Shown piece by piece: positions 7,549 through 16,460 of a DNA stretch of 64,000 bases. Both the position numbers and the translations under genes were made by a program. Below the pieces are notes generated by a model that was given only the letters and a program-made list of their open reading frames with translations, was not told the DNA's origin and made no database searches. The stretch lies in assembly GCA_032027005.1 (NCBI GenBank), contig JAVSMW010000008.1, positions 141,855 to 205,854 on the forward strand, read 5' to 3'. The stretch's first letter is position 1. Each line of letters begins with the position of its first letter. This DNA comes from JAVSMW01 sp032027005. GTDB lineage: Bacteria; Bacillota; Thermincolia; Thermincolales; UBA2595.

Positions 7549-8622
7549 ATGAGTGGAGAAATCAGCGTTAATCTAATCAGCACGCCAAAGGAAAAACCAA
7601 AAGATGAGAACAAACTTGGATTTGGCACGATTTTCACTGATCATATGTTCGTGATGGACTATGAAGTTGGGAAGGGATGGCATAATGCCAAAATAGAGCC
7701 TTACGGACCCTTTACTATGGACCCGTCAACAATGGTTCTCCACTATGGACAGGCTATCTTTGAAGGTATGAAGGCATACCGGACTGTTGACGGAAAAGTT
7801 AAAATTTTCCGTCCGCGGGATTATCTGGCCAGAATGAACCGTTCGGCAGACGGAGTTTGTATTCCGCACATTGACACCAGGTTTGTCCTGAAGGCCCTGA
7901 AAAAACTTGTTAGTATCGATAAAGATTGGGTCCCTGCCAAAGAAGGAACTTCACTGTACATCAGGCCCTTCATAATAGCTACTGATCCTTATGTTGGAGT
8001 AAGACCGTCTCATACATATAAGTTTTTCATTATTCTATCTCCTGTTGGTGCCTATTACCCGGAAGGATTTAAGCCTGTCAAAATCTGGGTAGAGACAAAA
8101 TATGTCAGAACTGTCAAAGGGGGAATCGGCTTCGCCAAGACGGCGGCTAATTATGCGGCCAGTCTTAAAGCGGCTGAAGAGGCTCACGAAAAAGGTTATA
8201 CCCAGGTGCTCTGGCTGGATGGTGTTGAGAGAAAATATATTGAAGAAGTGGGCACTATGAATATTGCCTTTATGATCGATAATAAGCTGGTTACTCCTGA
8301 CTTGGGTGGCAGCATTCTGGGTGGTATGACCAGGAACTCTGTGATTCAGCTGGCTAAGAGTTGGGGCCTGGAAGTTGTTGAACGGCCTATTACTATTGAC
8401 GAGGTATATGAAGCTAATGAAAAGGGCATTCTGCAGGAAATCTTCGGGACCGGTACAGCCGCCGTTATTTCACCGGTTTCGGCCCTTAACTGGGCCGGAA
8501 ATCTAATGATTCTTAATAATGGCGAGGCCGGTGAGACTTCTCTGAAGCTGTATGATGAAATTACCGGAATCCAGTACGGTAAATACCCTGATAAGTTTGA
8601 ATGGATGGAAGAAGTCGAATAG
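7549..8622 (+). CDS. ilvE: Branched-chain amino acid aminotransferase
   Basis: A 357-residue fold-type IV PLP aminotransferase of the longer class II type. Visible signatures are HYGQAIFEGMKAYR, the RPRDYLARMNRSA substrate region, the catalytic lysine in GFAKTAANYAASL, EEVGTMNI, and LGGMTRNS plus EIFGTGTAA near the C-terminus. It catalyses the reversible last step of leucine, isoleucine and valine synthesis with glutamate. The ATG at 7549 follows AAGGAGGAG by 6 nt; the longer frame has no such site. It is followed by a strong terminator, so it is a single-gene unit. Confidence 0.93.
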   Translation: MSGEISVNLISTPKEKPKDENKLGFGTIFTDHMFVMDYEVGKGWHNAKIEPYGPFTMDPSTMVLHYGQAIFEGMKAYRTVDGKVKIFRPRDYLARMNRSADGVCIPHIDTRFVLKALKKLVSIDKDWVPAKEGTSLYIRPFIIATDPYVGVRPSHTYKFFIILSPVGAYYPEGFKPVKIWVETKYVRTVKGGIGFAKTAANYAASLKAAEEAHEKGYTQVLWLDGVERKYIEEVGTMNIAFMIDNKLVTPDLGGSILGGMTRNSVIQLAKSWGLEVVERPITIDEVYEANEKGILQEIFGTGTAAVISPVSALNWAGNLMILNNGEAGETSLKLYDEITGIQYGKYPDKFEWMEEVE

Positions 8623-8667
8623 AGTATACATCAAGAAATGAGTTGTTCCGGATTCCGGCTATCAGCG

Positions 8668-8710
8668 GCAGGCTTAATTTTTTTAAGTCTGCTTTTAAAT
8701 TTTTTTCAAG
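8668..8710 (+). terminator. Intrinsic terminator after ilvE
   Basis: A 9-bp stem GCAGGCTTA/TAAGTCTGC (one G-U pair) is followed by TTTTAAATTTTTTT. Confidence 0.75.
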
Positions 8711-8836
8711 CTTTTACTTTTTTTCAAGGGTATTTTGTTATACAGAAAATGTGAGATTTCTAAGTTGTTCTTTATGATGTAAATCACATCTATGTAAATT
8801 TCATTGGGTATAATAAAAAGAAAAGGGGGAATGGAA

Positions 8837-9859
8837 ATGAAAGGTAATTGTCAAACAACTGCTATGGGTATTTTGCCCCATAAAGACATAAACGAAGCCA
8901 TGAAACTGGCTTTCAGTGTGGATATACCATTTTGGCCGCAGATTCCGCACTTTGATTTTTATGAAGACATGTATGTCCAGGTGACAGAGAATTTTCCCGG
9001 AATTACGGTTGATGATGTAAATGAGAAGATTATTTTTAATACTGAAAAGTTTTATGAAGAGCTTCCTAATTATGTGGAAAACTATGATAATGATGATTTT
9101 TACAGGATTGCCGGAAGGTATTCGGCAGTTTACCGTACCTTCCTGAATGACCCACGCATTAAGAACTATCCTATTATCAGGGGGCAGTCCATTGGACCGG
9201 TGAGTTTCGGCCTGAAAATTGCCGACGAGAACAAAAAGCCCATCATATATAATGACGAAGTTAAAGGGTTCTTATATGAGTTCCTGGCTAAGAAAATCAA
9301 TGTTCAGCGCCGGGAATTAGCTGCAATTAACCCCAATGCTTTTGTATGGCTTGATGAACCGGGACTTGAGTTCATTTTTGGTTCATTCACCGGTTATCCG
9401 GCCGAAGTTGCCAAAAATGAATACCGCGATTTCCTGACCCAACTGGAAGGCCCCAAGGGGGTTCACCTGTGCGGAAATCCTGACTGGTCATTTTTATTGG
9501 ACTTGAATCTTGATATTCTTTCTATTGACCATTTAACAAATGGTGAAATCTTCGTAAAATATATCGAACAAATCAAAAATTTTCTCGACAGAGGCGGTAT
9601 TATAAGCTGGGGCATTGTACCAACAATGACTAAGGAATTTGATCAGGAATCAATCGATAGTTTAATTGCTAAACTTGAAGAGATGTGGAATTATCTTGAT
9701 GCGCACGGAATATCCAAAAAACAGGTATTAAGCCAGGCCTGGCTTGCCCCGGCCAGATGCTGCCTGGTAAATTTGGATGGTAACGACACCGTAGAAAAGG
9801 CCTTTAGATATCTGAATGATGTTTCCCGACAGATTAGAAATAAGTATGATCTGGATTAA
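8837..9859 (+). CDS. MetE C-terminal-domain-like zinc methyltransferase
   Basis: A 340-residue single-domain protein of the MetE-C / uroporphyrinogen decarboxylase superfamily. It keeps candidate zinc ligands of cobalamin-independent methionine synthase: His210-x-Cys212 in VHLCG and a Cys pair at 308-309 (LAPARCCL), with WLDEPGL earlier. It lacks the N-terminal half of MetE. Short core-MetE proteins in anaerobes use a methyl-corrinoid protein rather than methyl-folate as donor; whether this one makes methionine is inference. The ATG at 8837 lies 6 nt after AGGGGGA, better placed than the ATG at 8831. An extended -10 (GGTATAAT) is just upstream. It is monocistronic. Confidence 0.65.
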   Translation: MKGNCQTTAMGILPHKDINEAMKLAFSVDIPFWPQIPHFDFYEDMYVQVTENFPGITVDDVNEKIIFNTEKFYEELPNYVENYDNDDFYRIAGRYSAVYRTFLNDPRIKNYPIIRGQSIGPVSFGLKIADENKKPIIYNDEVKGFLYEFLAKKINVQRRELAAINPNAFVWLDEPGLEFIFGSFTGYPAEVAKNEYRDFLTQLEGPKGVHLCGNPDWSFLLDLNLDILSIDHLTNGEIFVKYIEQIKNFLDRGGIISWGIVPTMTKEFDQESIDSLIAKLEEMWNYLDAHGISKKQVLSQAWLAPARCCLVNLDGNDTVEKAFRYLNDVSRQIRNKYDLD

Positions 9860-9966
9860 CACTTTCGGCTATTTGACTATCTATTGTATATATGTTAAAA
9901 TTTATTGAATTTTGTTGTTACATTTGTGAATTATGTTAATAAAATCATGCGGGAGGGGACATTTCA

Positions 9967-11316
9967 TTGAAGTTGCACGGGACTATGCAGGTAAGCCAAA
10001 AGGGACACTTGGAAATAGGCGGTTGCGATTTGGTTGACCTGGTAAAACAATTTGGCAGCCCGCTTTATGTAATGGATGAACAACTAGTCAGGGATAACTG
10101 CCGGAACTATTACGAATCCTTTACCGGTACATATCCAAATTCCCAGGTGATTTATGCCAGTAAGGCATTTTTAACCACGGCTATGTGCAGTCTGATTGAA
10201 TCAGAGGGGCTGGGCCTCGATGTTGTGTCCGGCGGAGAGTTATACACTGCCCTTAAAGCAGGCTTTCCGGCGGAAAATATATTTTTTCACGGTAATAACA
10301 AAACCATTGATGAATTAAAACTGGCCATTGATTCTAAGATAGGCAGATTTGTTGCTGATAACCTTTTTGAGATGGAAAATCTAAACAGGTTAGCCGGTGA
10401 AATGCATACCAAAGTTGATATTTTGATTAGGATTACCCCTGGAATCGAGGCCCATACCCACGAGTATATTCAAACAGGGCAGATTGATTCCAAATTCGGT
10501 TTAGTCATGAGTAATGGGCAGGCCCTGGCAGGAATCAAGGCAGCCCTGGGAATGGAGAATATCAATTTACGGGGTCTGCACTGTCATATTGGCTCACAAA
10601 TCTTTGAATTGGAGTCATATCAACACGCAGCAGAAGTGATGATGGATTTCTTGGATGAAGTATACCAGGCAACCGGGCATAGATTTGAGGAATTAAACCT
10701 GGGTGGCGGGTTTGGAATTTATTATGTCTCAGGTGACAAACCCGGAAGTGTGAAAGCATATGCAACTCTCGTAATGGAGACAATAAAGAGGAAGGCAGAA
10801 GAAAAAAGGTATCCGATGCCTAAAATAATTGTTGAACCCGGTCGTTCAATTGTCGGTGAAGCTGGTACAACGCTGTATACCATCGGTTCTGTCAAGGATA
10901 TCCCGGGTGTGAGGAAATATGTGGCTGTTGACGGCGGAATGACAGATAATCCGCGGCCGGCTTTGTACCAGGCCAGATATGAGGCCGTGGTAGCCAATAA
11001 AGCGAACGAAACAAAGGCTGAGGAAGTGTCAATTGCCGGGAAATGTTGTGAATCCGGAGATATGTTGATCTGGGACCTGAATGTTCCGGCTGTTGACTCT
11101 GGAGATATTTTGGCTGTATTCTGCACCGGTGCTTACAACTATACCATGTCCAGCAATTATAACAGGCTGGCCCGTCCAGCGGTGGTCTTTGTCAGAGATG
11201 GCCAGGCCGATATCGTCGTGCTGAGAGAAACCTTGGAGGATTTGGTCAGACACGATGTCATCCCGGAAAGAATGTGTGGAAAATGTAAACCACTATCGGT
11301 TGTTGGCAAAGGATAA
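9967..11316 (+). CDS. lysA: Diaminopimelate decarboxylase
   Basis: A 449-residue fold-type III PLP decarboxylase: VIYASKAF holds the PLP lysine (about residue 61), HGNNKT, GLHCHIGSQ, LNLGGGFGI for phosphate binding, EPGRSIVGEAG, and GKCCESGD with the second-subunit catalytic cysteine, then AYNYTMSSNYN. It converts meso-diaminopimelate to lysine. The start is a TTG at 9967, 8 nt after GGGAGGGG. The length is slightly above the usual 415-440 because of a C-terminal tail with CGKCKPL. The 107-nt leader is too short for a lysine riboswitch. Confidence 0.93.
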   Translation: MKLHGTMQVSQKGHLEIGGCDLVDLVKQFGSPLYVMDEQLVRDNCRNYYESFTGTYPNSQVIYASKAFLTTAMCSLIESEGLGLDVVSGGELYTALKAGFPAENIFFHGNNKTIDELKLAIDSKIGRFVADNLFEMENLNRLAGEMHTKVDILIRITPGIEAHTHEYIQTGQIDSKFGLVMSNGQALAGIKAALGMENINLRGLHCHIGSQIFELESYQHAAEVMMDFLDEVYQATGHRFEELNLGGGFGIYYVSGDKPGSVKAYATLVMETIKRKAEEKRYPMPKIIVEPGRSIVGEAGTTLYTIGSVKDIPGVRKYVAVDGGMTDNPRPALYQARYEAVVANKANETKAEEVSIAGKCCESGDMLIWDLNVPAVDSGDILAVFCTGAYNYTMSSNYNRLARPAVVFVRDGQADIVVLRETLEDLVRHDVIPERMCGKCKPLSVVGKG

Positions 11317-11530
11317 TTGTGGATATTGGGTCAGACAAAAAAATAGTAGGCGATTTTGTGTTTTATTTGCAAAAAATAGTATACATCTTTTTGCCCTTAA
11401 GCTATACTATTAGTAAGCTCACATAATAAGGTTCTTTATCCCCTCTCAAATTCCAACGGTTTAAGGGGACGGGTTTGAAGGAAATTTCCTTATATCGTTT
11501 GGGCAAAGATTATTGAGGAGGGTTTTTTAA

Positions 11531-11836
11531 ATGTATCAAGACAAAACTTTAACATGTCGTGACTGTGGTGAGGATTTTACTTTCTCTGCATCTGAGCAGG
11601 AGTTCTATGCCGAGAAAGGTTTTGCTAACGAACCAGGACGCTGCCCTGAGTGCAGGGCTAAGAGGAAGCAAAACAACCGCAACAGCGGTGGTGGCTTTGG
11701 TGGCCGTCGTGAGCGTGAAATGCACAGTGCAGTTTGTTCTGCCTGCGGCTGTGAAACTCAGGTGCCGTTTAAGCCAAGCGGTGACAAACCGGTCTACTGC
11801 CGGGAGTGCTTCAACAACCAAAGAAGTAGATACTAA
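11531..11836 (+). CDS. Zinc-ribbon protein with two zinc-binding modules
   Basis: A 101-residue protein with two four-cysteine modules: CRDCG...CPEC near the N-terminus and CSACG...CREC near the C-terminus, joined by a basic Gly/Arg/Asn-rich linker. This is the CxxC-x17-CxxC 'probable zinc-ribbon domain' family, often found as small nucleic-acid-associated proteins. Its function is unknown. It has a good ribosome site (GAGGAGG, 11515 region) and a 210-nt upstream leader with a TCCCCT/AGGGGA stem. High predicted expression would fit such a leader, but that is inference. Confidence 0.75.
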   Translation: MYQDKTLTCRDCGEDFTFSASEQEFYAEKGFANEPGRCPECRAKRKQNNRNSGGGFGGRREREMHSAVCSACGCETQVPFKPSGDKPVYCRECFNNQRSRY

Positions 11837-11901
11837 TAAGTGCCGATGGTTACGGCTTAATTTGGAAACTTGCTGAATATACCTTAACCGATACGGAAAA
11901 T

Positions 11902-11944
11902 TAACAAGAGAGACAATACCTAAATGGTATTGTCTCTCTTGTTA
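11902..11944. terminator. Perfect hairpin between the zinc-ribbon gene and the R-M operon
   Basis: A 19-bp perfect stem starting TAACAAGAGAGAC with a TAAAT loop separates two convergent transcripts. T-tracts on both sides are weak, so it may act as a bidirectional terminator or boundary. Confidence 0.6.
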
Positions 11945-11999
11945 AAAGGCTTTCTCATATTGATTTTACACTATTTTTCTGTGCCTTCAAAAAACTTTT

Positions 12000-12713
12000 T
12001 TATTTTAAGTAATTATGAATAAGTCTCTTAATAATCCTTTGGGCTTCATCAATACCAGACATTTCAATTAAGTGATTATAATCCGCAATTTCATCACCTG
12101 TAAAAACAATAGATATTATCCGTTGATAATTTCCAGCGATGTGCTCGTAATTCTCTGGATAGGCCCAGAAACACTTTACACAAAAAGCCTCGTCTTTTAC
12201 AGTCCAGTTCTTGCAGTGTTCGCACGTCCAAGATTTTGCCCGATTGGCAGATGGAGAGAGGAGCATATACAACTCAATGTTACTTTCAGTTTGCTCACCA
12301 CCTATTTCATAAGGTATACGATGATCTACCTGTAACAAGTTCTCATTAATTTGTTCAGCATATATAAAACATTTTGCACCATATTTCTCAATTAAAGCTT
12401 GTTTGAGAACTTTTGATAGTACTGTTCTTCCGGCCGCCTTGGATAATGCATTTGAAATATCAGCAGGATCTCCGAATTTATAGGCAGCAATATTTCTTCC
12501 ATCTGTTCCAATAACCCGAAAAGTTACAAGCGGAATTCCATATTCTCTGACATCCCGAACTGCACGCGGTGGATGATTATACCCATAGACATCTTTGAGT
12601 TCCTGTGATGTGATAAATCCGTGCTCTAAAATATGTTGAATCACTGTGCGAGGTCGCTTTGCTTCAACTGAATTTAATAAATCAATAAATTCTTTTGAGT
12701 AATCGCCTGTCAT
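12000..12713 (-). CDS. Putative HNH restriction endonuclease
   Basis: A 237-residue protein. The N-terminal half has a helix-turn-helix-like region (GFITSQELKDVYGYNHPP) and the C-terminal half an HNH nuclease core (LQVDHRIPYEIGG, then NIELYMLLSPSANRAKS). A four-cysteine zinc ribbon follows (CEHCKNW...CVKC). It is the last gene of a minus-strand operon and overlaps the methylase by 4 nt. Position after a D12-class methylase and a small controller makes a type II restriction nuclease the best reading; the recognition site cannot be read from sequence. Confidence 0.7.
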   Translation of the reverse strand: MTGDYSKEFIDLLNSVEAKRPRTVIQHILEHGFITSQELKDVYGYNHPPRAVRDVREYGIPLVTFRVIGTDGRNIAAYKFGDPADISNALSKAAGRTVLSKVLKQALIEKYGAKCFIYAEQINENLLQVDHRIPYEIGGEQTESNIELYMLLSPSANRAKSWTCEHCKNWTVKDEAFCVKCFWAYPENYEHIAGNYQRIISIVFTGDEIADYNHLIEMSGIDEAQRIIKRLIHNYLK

Positions 12714-13618
12714 ATTGCGCCCTCCAATAATGTCATTTGCTTGGGAATAGTACCTATCATTTCAGCCAAATTTTCGCTTACATATAAGGCTTCATAAGTA
12801 GTATGCCTTTTGCCAAGCAAAGTGGCTTGAGTTGATAATCCCGCATTAAGAAGAATTTTACGGCACTTTAGATTTCTTGGTAAATCATTTCCATATTCTC
12901 TACCGCCGCACTCTCCGTCATAGCTAATTAAAAAATCAACATGTTTTTTATTTAAAGTTTCGATTGTTTTGGAAAAATCGTCAAAATTAACACCAGAAAA
13001 ATATCGATTATCTCGAGTATTTGATACCCCTTGATATGGAGGGTCCATATATACCAAATCTCCCGGTTTTGCCATATCAATAATATCATGATAATCAAGG
13101 GCGGAAAAAACAGTTTTTCCTTTGAGTAAGGAAGATATCGCATAAACATTTTTCGCTATGTTTTTTGGGCTGGTCCCATGCCTGCGCTTATCTGGAGACT
13201 GATTAAAATTTCCGTTTTTTCCATATCGCACTGCCCCTTTCACACACCGAGCAAGCAAATATAACATATTAGCACAAGACTGTTCACCAGAATTAAAGCA
13301 ATTTCTAACATAATAATAATGTTCAATGTGACCGCCGGGATATTCAAATTGTTCTTTCCACTTTTCTGTATATGTTATAACAAGTTCTGATGGGTTATTA
13401 ATTGCCATTTGCAGAAGTTTAACAATTGCCTCATTAATATCATTAATATAGTACTGCTTTGCGCGTTTTTCCTTCGCAGTTGCAATGGTGATTGCCGCCA
13501 TTCCTGCAAATGGTTCAATTAACCGATTGAAATTGGTTGGCAAATAGTTCAAAATCTGAGGAGCCAGTATTCTCTTAGACCCTTGATACTGAACTATGTG
13601 AGGTATTCTTCCATTCAT
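12710..13618 (-). CDS. D12-class adenine-N6 DNA methyltransferase
   Basis: A 302-residue alpha-class (Dam/DpnM-like) methylase. YQGSKRILAPQIL is motif X, EPFAGMAAITIA the S-adenosylmethionine motif I, and VYMDPPYQG the catalytic DPPY motif IV. It methylates adenine in a specific site and would protect host DNA from the HNH nuclease. It overlaps the genes on both sides by 4 nt (ATGA), so the three proteins are translationally coupled. Codon and base use is more A+T-rich than the neighbouring core genes, consistent with acquisition by transfer. Confidence 0.88.
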   Translation of the reverse strand: MNGRIPHIVQYQGSKRILAPQILNYLPTNFNRLIEPFAGMAAITIATAKEKRAKQYYINDINEAIVKLLQMAINNPSELVITYTEKWKEQFEYPGGHIEHYYYVRNCFNSGEQSCANMLYLLARCVKGAVRYGKNGNFNQSPDKRRHGTSPKNIAKNVYAISSLLKGKTVFSALDYHDIIDMAKPGDLVYMDPPYQGVSNTRDNRYFSGVNFDDFSKTIETLNKKHVDFLISYDGECGGREYGNDLPRNLKCRKILLNAGLSTQATLLGKRHTTYEALYVSENLAEMIGTIPKQMTLLEGAI

Positions 13619-13830
13619 ATGTCCACCCCTTCATTTTCAATTTCCATAATATCCGAAATGTCACAATGTAAAGCCCTGCATATCTTTAACAAAATGTCTG
13701 TTGTAACATTCTCTCCTTTACCTAGCTTTGCGATTACAGATGTACTCACTCCTGCCGCCAATCGCAAATCCTTTTTATTCATTTTTCTATCAATTAATAA
13801 TTTCCAGAGTTTGTTATAACTTATCGCCAT
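13615..13830 (-). CDS. XRE-family controller protein of the R-M operon
   Basis: A 71-residue Cro/C1-type helix-turn-helix protein (DLRLAAGVSTSVIAKLGKG is the HTH region). Small XRE proteins that lead R-M operons are usually C-proteins that time nuclease expression. GGAGAGAGGT precedes the ATG. It is the first gene of the operon and overlaps the methylase by 4 nt. Confidence 0.8.
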   Translation of the reverse strand: MAISYNKLWKLLIDRKMNKKDLRLAAGVSTSVIAKLGKGENVTTDILLKICRALHCDISDIMEIENEGVDI

Positions 13831-13866
13831 TTCGGTACCTCTCTCCGCAAAAAATACGTTTTATAT

Positions 13867-13912
13867 AGTATATCGGGTTATTAGACGATAATCAATAGAA
13901 AATCTGTTATCG
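13867..13912 (-). promoter_or_regulatory. R-M operon promoter with candidate controller operators
   Basis: On the minus strand TTGATT (13890-13895) and TATACT (13867-13872) are spaced by exactly 17 nt. TATCG/CGATA half-sites fall at 13871-13875, 13886-13891 and 13907-13912, forming two overlapping inverted pairs across the promoter. This is how a C-protein would autoregulate; the operator assignment is inference. Confidence 0.6.
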
Positions 13913-14077
13913 CGAAAATATTTTCTGCTAATTCGCATTGATTCCATCTCTGATCGACAAATCACCAGCCGTGAGAGAAGGATTTTTTGCCGTCTTAATG
14001 AATCCTAGTTTCAGGTGGAAATAGTAGCCCTCGAACCTAATGAATTCCAAAAAGCACCAACTGAAAAAGAAACGGAG

Positions 14078-14453
14078 TTCCCGCACGTCCGCAGGCGGCG
14101 AAGGCTGCAGGTAAGTTTCGCTGGCAGAAAGAGCGAAACGTGAGGCGGCCATCTTGTTAGGAATGCCTACTGAGCCGTCAAGTTCGGGGACGCCGGATTG
14201 CTGCCGGAGCTTTACAGCTAGATGACTAGCGTGACTTTACTAAACGATTAGCCAAAAATAGCCTTAAACCCAGTTACGACAAGCACTAGCAGACACGCAA
14301 CATGTATAAACTAATGGCTTACCNAGTTGTTTGGCATAATTAATTAGTCTATACAATATAATGGCTAAAACACTAGGAAAATAGGCGCTTGTAGTATTAC
14401 TTTAGTAAAGTCACGCTAGATGCCGCCCAGGGAAGCCGGAGCAAAGGGTCATA
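14078..14453 (-). repeat. Structured repeat, copy 1, truncated and interrupted
   Basis: Read on the minus strand this matches the 275-bp palindromic element at 31229-31503 (shared blocks include CTCCGG, GGGCGGCATCTAG, GTCCCCGAACTTGACGGCTC and ATGGCCGCCTCACGTTTC). It lacks one terminal arm. It is split by a 186-bp MITE at 14230-14415, and an ISAs1-type element lies at its other end. Confidence 0.75.
14230..14415. mobile_element. 186-bp MITE with 15-bp terminal inverted repeats
   Basis: The ends are perfect inverted copies of CGTGACTTTACTAAA. The element is flanked by CTAG on both sides (14226-14229, 14416-14419). The second copy of the host repeat, at about 31267, has the uninterrupted sequence with a single CTAG, which confirms the insertion and the 4-bp target duplication. 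There is no coding capacity. CTAG (YTAR) duplications are typical of IS5- and IS701-type transposases, which could mobilise it. One N lies inside at 14324. Confidence 0.85.
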
Positions 14454-14573
14454 CAGGATCTCGTCAAAGTAATTTTTTATTGAGGAATGGTAGGTGATAC
14501 AAAGTTTTGCTGGCTTTTTTCCTTTGGAACTGATATGATTAAATAAAAAAGGTTCCAGTGCAAAGGAGCGTAT

Positions 14574-15869
14574 ATGCCAGTACAAACTGAATTGCATTCT
14601 TTATGGGTCCGCATTATTCGGCCTGATGAGGAATCACGATGGAATGAATTGATGAAAACATACCACTACTTGGGATTTAGACAACTTGTGGGTGAATCCA
14701 TTAAGTATGTGGCAGAAATCAACGGTGAGTGGGTGGCCTTGATGGGATGGGGCACAGCCGCGTTTAAGTGCGGAGCTCGCGATGAATGGATTGGCTGGTC
14801 CAGAGAGCAACAATGGAGTCGGCTTTTATATGTGGCTAACAACTCGCGATTTCTAATTCTCCCAAGCGTTAAGATTCCAAACCTCGCCTCTAAGATTCTG
14901 TCTGTTAACGTGAAAAGGCTGTCTTCTGATTGGCAGAAGGTTTATGGTCACCCGATTGTACTGGTGGAAACGTTTGTCGACCACTCGCGTTTTAAAGGAA
15001 CGTGTTACCTTGCAGCAGGATGGGTTCGCCTAGGTCAAACCCGTGGGTTTGGTCGAAATGCGGGTCAGTATTACTATCATGGAAAAACGAAGACGGTTTT
15101 CGTCCTGCCGTTACAAAGGAAAGCTAAGCAGTGGTTATCCGCTCCTTTTCTGGTGCCGGAATTGAGTGGAGGACCAATAGCGATGATAGATTTAAATAAA
15201 GCAAACTTGGAACGTCCTAACGGTTTATTGGACCGATTACAGCAATTAAAGGATCCCCGTAAACCCCGTGGTGTTAGGCACAGTATGCTCTCAACCATTG
15301 CGATAGCGATTTGTGCTGTATTGTCTGGTGCCCGTAGTTTTATAGCTATCGGGGAATGGTCTGCTGATTTGTCACAGGAGTTGCTTCGTAGATTCGGTTG
15401 TCGCTTTCATCCGGAAAAACGCATCTATATACATCCCAGCGAACCAACTCTGCGTCGCCATTTACAAAGCATTGATGCTGAGAAGCTAGATGAAATTATA
15501 AATGGATGGTTGGCAGAGCAAACGGACCCGGATGCAATTGCCGTTGATGGAAAAATCCTCAGAGGGGCAAAAGATATTGATGGAAGACAAGTACATCTCA
15601 TGTCGGCAATCTTGCATAAAGAAGGCATTGTCGTTTCCCAGAGACCAGTTAACAACAAGACTAACGAGATTACAGAGTTTCAATCGTTGTTAGACCCCTT
15701 GGATTTAAAAGGCAAGGTAGTAACAGCCGATGCTCTGCATACTCAAGTGGAACATGCTAAATATCTTAAGAATGAAAAAGAAGCTGATTATTTCTTTACA
15801 GTTAAGGGCAATCAAAAAACTATTTTGCGCTCCATCGAAGATTTAGACGATGAAGATTTTTCCCCCTGA
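14574..15869 (+). pseudogene. ISAs1-type transposase with DUF4338 domain, first part
   Basis: A 431-residue frame. Residues about 10-175 are a DUF4338 domain of the kind called DruA-like (RSLLYVANNSRFLILP-type core, ETFVDHSRFKGTCY, GWVRLGQTRGFGR). From about 215 it is the ISAs1 DDE transposase (LKDPRKPRGVRHS, AVDGKILRGA with the first Asp, VTADALHTQ with the second). It stops at TGA in a TTTTTCCCCC run near 15860, and the rest continues in the +1 frame. Either a one-base insertion or a sequencing error explains the break. Confidence 0.85.
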
Positions 15870-16314
15870 GTACAGCACAGTCGACAAGGGACATGGCCGG
15901 ATTGAAGTGCGTAAAATCCGGACCAGCACTGCGCTTAATGATTACATTGATTTCCCTTATGCTGCACAGGTTTGTCGAATTGAGCGCATCACATACCGGC
16001 TGGATGGAGTGTTGCTTCGCAATGAAGTTGCCTATGGAATAACAAGTTTAACTCCTGAACAAGCCGATGCCAAGCGGCTGCTATCCTTAAATCGTGGTCA
16101 TTGGTGTATAGAGAATAAGTTGCATTGGGTAAGGGACGTTACCTTTGACGAAGACCGTTCACAGGTTAGAGTGGGTCAAGGGCCAAGAGTAATGGCAACA
16201 CTTCGCAATTTAGCCATTAGTCTGTTTCGGTTGCATGAAGTTAAAAATATAGCACGGGCTCTTCGCAAATGTAGTTGGAATGCGGAAAATGCGTTAAATT
16301 ACATTGGGCTATAA
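15850..16314 (+). pseudogene. ISAs1-type transposase, C-terminal part in shifted frame
   Basis: A 154-residue frame continuing the previous one: KGHGRIEVRKI, then RGHWCIENKLHWVRD and DVTFDEDRSQVR, which carry the last acidic catalytic residue, and an ISAs1-type C-terminus (LRNLAISLFRLH). The shift is +1 relative to the first part, not the -1 expected of a programmed IS frameshift, so the gene is probably broken. It has no ribosome site of its own. Confidence 0.85.
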
Positions 16315-16460
16315 AAAATAAACCGACAAAAACCTAAAATTCAATTTAAGGACATTCTAAAAAATGACTTTGACGAATTCCTGAAGGGTCATACCTGCTG
16401 GCTTCTCGACATTGGCAAAATATGATATAATATTTCGGTAACAGCCTAAGGAGGGACGTT

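Larger units (their letters stand above)
14454..16383 (+). mobile_element. ISAs1-type insertion sequence, 1930 bp
   Basis: The left end CAGGATCTCGTCAAAGT and right end ACTTTGACGAATTCCTG are imperfect inverted repeats that extend about 26 bp (14454-14479 and 16358-16383). A 10-bp direct repeat AAGGGTCATA flanks the element at 14444-14453 and 16384-16393, fitting the 8-10 bp duplications of the ISAs1 family. It carries one transposase gene, now in two frames. Confidence 0.9.

Noticed and set aside
9860..9966. Lysine riboswitch before lysA
   Set aside because: The intergenic space of 107 nt is too short and contains no terminator.
14574..15100. A Druantia anti-phage system, suggested by the DruA-like domain
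   Set aside because: The domain is fused to an ISAs1 transposase inside an element with inverted ends and target duplication; no other Druantia genes are present.
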